This document shows positions 60,415 to 64,000 of a stretch of 64,000 nt of DNA, piece after piece. This DNA is from Tetramitus jugosus (lineage: Eukaryota; Heterolobosea; Eutetramitea; Acrasida; Vahlkampfiidae), in contig OW569375.1 in NCBI GenBank assembly GCA_937625935.1, forward strand, positions 186,001-250,000, in the 5' to 3' direction. Made by a program: the position numbers and the translations under genes. Each line of letters opens with the position of its first letter. Positions within the stretch are counted from its first letter, which is position 1. The notes below the pieces were generated by a model. The model had not been told where the DNA came from. It made no database searches and worked only from the letters and a program-made list of their open reading frames with translations.

Positions 60415-61692
60415 ATGCTAATCCTCTTGAGTAGTCTCGCTATCATTGCTCTCATTCTTGCTTCAATACACCACATTAGACGAATCAAGGACGACTGGGT
60501 CCGAATCTCCTGCCAACTCTCACCCAAGAATGTGAAATTTTTGGCGGCATCGCAACTTTTACCGATGACAACTACGGCTCAATTCTCCGGAAAAGAAAAT
60601 GAAACGAAAAACGGTGAAGAGCTCACCAATTTCAAGAGTGACATTGCCTATCAAGTTCCACTTCTCTGGGGATCGAATCCTCACTTGCAAAATGTGTTCT
60701 CATCCGTGATTCGATCCAATCCCAAGATCCAATACAAGAGAGAAGTGATACCTGATCCATTGTATGAAGAACCCATTTGTTTGGATTGGGCCTATTCAAG
60801 CATTGATCAAGGCAAGGAATGGACTGTTCCAACACTTGTTATTCTACCTGGAATCACTGGAAGCATCACTGCAAGCTATGTCAACCATTTTGTGAGATAC
60901 TTTCATCATCGCTATCGCATTGTGGTGTACACGAGACCTGGTTGTGACCCGAGCACTCCGATCGTGCATCACAGATTCCGATTGAATTCGCACACACGAA
61001 CTATTCACACCATTTTGACTCATGTGGATCAATCGTGTCAACACAAGTCACCATTGCTTGTTGCTTCGTTTTCTGCTGGAGGCCAAAACATTGCCAGGTA
61101 TTTGGTGGAGTACGGAGATGAAGCCAATCAAAACTTGATTGGATGCTTTGCAGTGTGCAATCCATTCAACACGATTGCAACTGTCAATGGATTGACAGAA
61201 TATCCATTGATTGATCGAGTAATGACAGAGAACATTAAGCAAATCATTTGGAGAAACTACAAGGTGTTTGAAACATTTGAAAAAACATTTGCAGAGGATG
61301 TCGAAGATCGATTCAATTTACAAAATTTGAAGAGGATAAACTCGCTGAAGGACTTGGATCAAAAGCTCACCAAGTATCTGCACAATTATAAAAGTGTAGA
61401 AGAGGAATATTATGTGCCAACATCAGTCAACGAGGAAGATTTAGCAAAGATTAAGCGACGAATCGTATTCCTTCACGCAAATGACGACCAAGTCGTCCAA
61501 AGTCCATACGTGCCCAGAGGAACCACTGGCAATGACAACGTCATCTTATTGTCAACAAAGTACGGATCCCACTGCTCATATGCCATGATGCAGAGCAGCA
61601 CACTCCCGTTCATGCCTCACACGGATTCTTTTATGGAGGTCATGGGTGACAAGATTCTGTCAGCATTCGTTGCCCAGCATCGCAAAAATTAG
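60415..61692 (+). CDS. Membrane-anchored alpha/beta hydrolase (ABHD1/2/3 type)
   Basis: A 425-residue protein from ATG 60415, which gives an immediate membrane anchor (MLILLSSLAIIALILASIHH). An upstream ATG at 60265 would add 50 residues but overlaps the previous gene by 8 bases. The domain has LLWGSNPHLQNVFSSVIRSN (the W-G-x-N-x-H-x-Q block of the EMB8/ABHD family), LVILPGITGSITASYVNHFV, RIVVYTRPGC and the nucleophile block LLVASFSAGGQNIARYLVEY. FLHANDDQVVQS supplies the Asp and KYGSHCSYA the His. The elbow reads S-F-S-A-G instead of the usual G-x-S-x-G. Family members are lipases or acyltransferase-like enzymes of membranes. The substrate is unknown. Confidence 0.85.
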   Translation: MLILLSSLAIIALILASIHHIRRIKDDWVRISCQLSPKNVKFLAASQLLPMTTTAQFSGKENETKNGEELTNFKSDIAYQVPLLWGSNPHLQNVFSSVIRSNPKIQYKREVIPDPLYEEPICLDWAYSSIDQGKEWTVPTLVILPGITGSITASYVNHFVRYFHHRYRIVVYTRPGCDPSTPIVHHRFRLNSHTRTIHTILTHVDQSCQHKSPLLVASFSAGGQNIARYLVEYGDEANQNLIGCFAVCNPFNTIATVNGLTEYPLIDRVMTENIKQIIWRNYKVFETFEKTFAEDVEDRFNLQNLKRINSLKDLDQKLTKYLHNYKSVEEEYYVPTSVNEEDLAKIKRRIVFLHANDDQVVQSPYVPRGTTGNDNVILLSTKYGSHCSYAMMQSSTLPFMPHTDSFMEVMGDKILSAFVAQHRKN

Positions 61693-62169
61693 GAGGAAAC
61701 CCCTTGGGAAATTTTTTGTTGTAGTTGCGAGGAGATATCCTGAGTCCACTTCAGAATCTGACCATCGTTTGTGACACCTAATTCGTTTCTTCCCCGAATA
61801 GAAACTCCATTTCTCCCGCTGACTTTTCCGGAGTTGCGGAGTTGGAGTTAGCTCAATGTCCCTCTCAAAGACTCCGTTCTCCTTAGTGTACTCCGAAGGA
61901 TACCTATGAGCCAGAACATGTGGGCAAAGAAAACGGGGCGACTGTTGCACAAACAAGACACATATCTCTGCCCAAAGCTACTACCCAGACAATACACACA
62001 CACCAAACAGATTATTTCCTTCACCGGTTAAACTCTTGTACATACCTCCAAAGTTTCCACTCTTTTTGACCTCGCTCAGCCGTGACTCTTTTCATCTCAA
62101 CAACCAGACAAATTCTTCTTGTCCAGTCTTTTCATCAGTCACACTACCACAAGGGATATCTCTATCCAC
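61693..62169. other. Intergenic, TTGCGGAGT element, pyrimidine-rich leader
   Basis: A gap of 477 bases upstream of the gene at 62170. TTGCGGAGT lies at 61834-61842 in a GC-rich patch (TTTTCCGGAGTTGCGGAG). The last 150 bases are pyrimidine- and A-rich, as in a long 5' UTR. The coding frame stays open to 62119 without an ATG. No separate gene is seen. Confidence 0.4.
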
Positions 62170-63744
62170 ATGTCAATAACAACCACAACCAATAGTATAT
62201 CGAATCACACGAACAAGAACAACAATACAATGAGCAATCATAGCAAAACTGTACTGCCAGCCATTTCTCAACAGTTTCACATTGGATATCCAATGTCGTC
62301 TGAACCGCAATTCACTGTTGATCAACCGCAATTCAAATTCTGTAAAAAGCGCAAGGAATTCTTCTCCAACGAATATGACCCCATCTGGTATAAATCTCCA
62401 TACAAGTACAATATGAGAATGAAGATTACGTCTTCTAAAAATTGTCTCACTGATGATTTGTTTACTCGGTTAGTGGTGACTCACGATGATGGAACTCCAG
62501 TCAAATTCAAGGGAGAAACCATTACATTTAGTCATTCAACAACAGCAACAACAGCAGCAACAGCAACTGCTACAACGATAGCAACTGCAGCTGCTGTCAA
62601 TACACAACAAACTGACTCTGAATCAGAGGAAGAAAAGCTAGTGACCGTGGCTTCACCTGTCGTCAGGAAGAGAGCTAGACAAAGTACACCAACATGCCAT
62701 CATGAGCTCAAAGTAGGACCATTCCAATTCAATGTCTGCTCCTACAAGTTTGATGGCAAGAAATTTAGGTTGTCGATTCACGTTTTCCAAAAATTGACAA
62801 GTGCTTCCTCGACGACAGAAAGAGAAGTTTGTGTTCTGACGTCTCCAGCCTTCTTGATCAAGGCGAAAAAACCAATTGCCAAACCAGGAATCAAGTCGAA
62901 CAAGAGGAATTTTGATGAGATGAACAACGGCGCACATTCAGGAGAATTTACGCCTAGTTCACCAACGTCTCCCTCGGCGGCTGCTGCTTCGACGATTGCA
63001 GCTCCTGCGAACTCCATGCCAACTTCTCCATCCGCTAGTATGGCTGCCACCTCTGGTAACTCCTCTCCTTCGTTGATGCTCCCAAATTCATCATTCTATC
63101 CAAATCATCCATACTTCTTCAACAGCCTCGAGAGCTACGAAATGCAAAAGCAACTGCTCGAGAGTCAATTGTATCAATTTGGATATGTGCTCAATAATTT
63201 AATGAGTCAACAACAGACAATTGTTCCACCCTCGACAGGTGCCTTCTCGATGGGTCCCTCAGCTGAAATGTATGCTGCTACTCCTTCTCCATACAGCACC
63301 ATAACGACAACTGAGGCAAACAAGAGACAAAAGCTGTCATCTCCATCCGAATACAGCACTGAAGTGATCATGAATCCTTCGATGGTGCCACAAATGTTTA
63401 ACCAGTACTTGTCACCCAGCCCACAACCAATGTACTACTCCATTGTGCCTCCATCCATGTTTGACATGTGTGCTGCTGTCCAAGCTCCCCTTTCTGCCTC
63501 GAATCCCTCTGCCCTTCCTCCAGCTATAGCCCCTCAAACCACAACTCCACCAACTGTTGCTCCACCAGTTATGGACGAGATTGGTGCCTATTTGGTAATG
63601 GACAATACATTTGACCAACCAAATAATCTTTGTGCGATGGATGTCAAGTTGTTTGACTCCATTGACACTGGATACCCAGTTAAGTCTGAGCTGATCGATT
63701 TTGATTTTGACCTACCCTCCCAAGGCCAACTATTCTTGCTCTAG
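62170..63744 (+). CDS. Possible DNA-binding protein with p53/Rel-like beta-sandwich, low-complexity tail
   Basis: A 524-residue protein from ATG 62170, with a second ATG (MSNHSKTV) 20 codons later. Residues about 45-250 look like a folded domain: FKFCKKRKEFFSNEYDPIWY, YNMRMKITSSKNCLTDDLFT, RLVVTHDDGTPV, KVGPFQFNVCSYKFDGKKFR, LSIHVFQKL and VLTSPAFLIKAKKP. The alternating strands and the closing SPxFxIxAKK segment recall immunoglobulin-like DNA-binding domains of p53/Rel/Runt type. A Thr/Ala-rich loop (poly ACA/GCA) interrupts it. The C-terminal half is Ser/Pro/Ala-rich with acidic patches, as in activation domains, and ends SELIDFDFDLPSQGQLFLL. A transcription factor is the best guess. The family is not certain. 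Confidence 0.65.
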   Translation: MSITTTTNSISNHTNKNNNTMSNHSKTVLPAISQQFHIGYPMSSEPQFTVDQPQFKFCKKRKEFFSNEYDPIWYKSPYKYNMRMKITSSKNCLTDDLFTRLVVTHDDGTPVKFKGETITFSHSTTATTAATATATTIATAAAVNTQQTDSESEEEKLVTVASPVVRKRARQSTPTCHHELKVGPFQFNVCSYKFDGKKFRLSIHVFQKLTSASSTTEREVCVLTSPAFLIKAKKPIAKPGIKSNKRNFDEMNNGAHSGEFTPSSPTSPSAAAASTIAAPANSMPTSPSASMAATSGNSSPSLMLPNSSFYPNHPYFFNSLESYEMQKQLLESQLYQFGYVLNNLMSQQQTIVPPSTGAFSMGPSAEMYAATPSPYSTITTTEANKRQKLSSPSEYSTEVIMNPSMVPQMFNQYLSPSPQPMYYSIVPPSMFDMCAAVQAPLSASNPSALPPAIAPQTTTPPTVAPPVMDEIGAYLVMDNTFDQPNNLCAMDVKLFDSIDTGYPVKSELIDFDFDLPSQGQLFLL

Positions 63745-64000
63745 AGAATACCTGAAGTTGGCCTTGATTGTACATACGAACTTCAAACAATTTTGCAAGC
63801 GGTACTCAAGTAATTTTGTGTAAATATCCTTCATCAAAATATTGTTTTTCTTCAAGTCTTGTTGTATACACTCATAGTTTGTGATATGTTGTTGTAATTG
63901 TTTTGTAAAGTAACTCCTCTTTGCCGGAAGCGGATGGAAGTCTGCCTCTAAAAATAGTGAATACGCATCAGCAAAAAAAATTCATTCCTGCTTGGAACCG

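Noticed and set aside
1-64000. Transposons, integrated virus, CRISPR or bacterial-type operons
   Set aside because: No transposase, reverse transcriptase, capsid-like or integrase motifs, no terminal repeats and no spaced direct repeats were seen. Genes have eukaryotic introns and domains.

Overview
The window is nuclear DNA of a free-living eukaryotic microbe. Genes are packed tightly on both strands, introns are few and short (49 to 259 bases, all GT-AG), and proteins carry long Asn/Gln/Ser/Thr runs. The gene mix joins an amoeboid cell (IQGAP/filamin-like protein, class I PI3-kinase, arrestin-like proteins, tectonin) with a flagellated one (CFAP300, a BBS6-type chaperonin, an IQCC-like protein). 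An amoeboflagellate of the Heterolobosea, Naegleria or a close relative, is the best fit. This is inferred from gene content, since no species marker is present. About 37 protein genes and one tRNA gene can be supported. Many starts were moved from a non-ATG triplet to the first sensible ATG, and intron-split genes were rebuilt from splice signals, reading phase and family resemblance.

Layout: 0-6 kb holds the 3'-truncated CCT1 chaperonin gene, an ankyrin protein, a protein with a possible cysteine-protease signature, tRNA-Asn(GTT) and two tandem arrestin-like genes. From 6 to 15.6 kb are a hypothetical protein, a 1,219-residue TPR/MYND protein and a 1,538-residue CH-filamin-IQGAP protein. 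From 15.8 to 27.7 kb are a BBS6-like chaperonin, proteasome beta-1, a thioredoxin-like protein back to back with CFAP300, a G-patch protein, 5-hydroxyisourate hydrolase, an unresolved and probably decayed stretch, two small hypothetical genes, epsilon-COP, a small tail-anchored protein and an IQCC-like gene. From 27.7 to 44.1 kb are a protein with a duplicated C2C2 module, a hormone-sensitive-lipase-type esterase, a tectonin, a class I PI3-kinase, a GH47 mannosidase, a secreted alpha/beta hydrolase, a small signal-peptide protein and WDR6. From 44.1 to 64 kb are a Csm1/Pcs1-like protein divergent from a kinesin-14, MRS2, RNF10, a UAS-UBX protein, TPR and PPR proteins, a GMC oxidoreductase, GLOD4, a coiled-coil protein, an ABHD hydrolase and a possible transcription factor.

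The genes are mostly unrelated housekeeping and cell-biology functions. The groupings worth noting are protein folding and turnover (CCT1, BBS6-like, PSMB6, UBX, RNF10), a loose group of flagellum-linked genes in 15.8-27.7 kb, and the divergent Csm1-like/kinesin-14 pair, which suggests mitotic co-expression. Several 5' regions carry an E2F-like element (TTGGCGC or its complement), and three carry TTGCGGAGT. No transposon, CRISPR array or viral gene was found.
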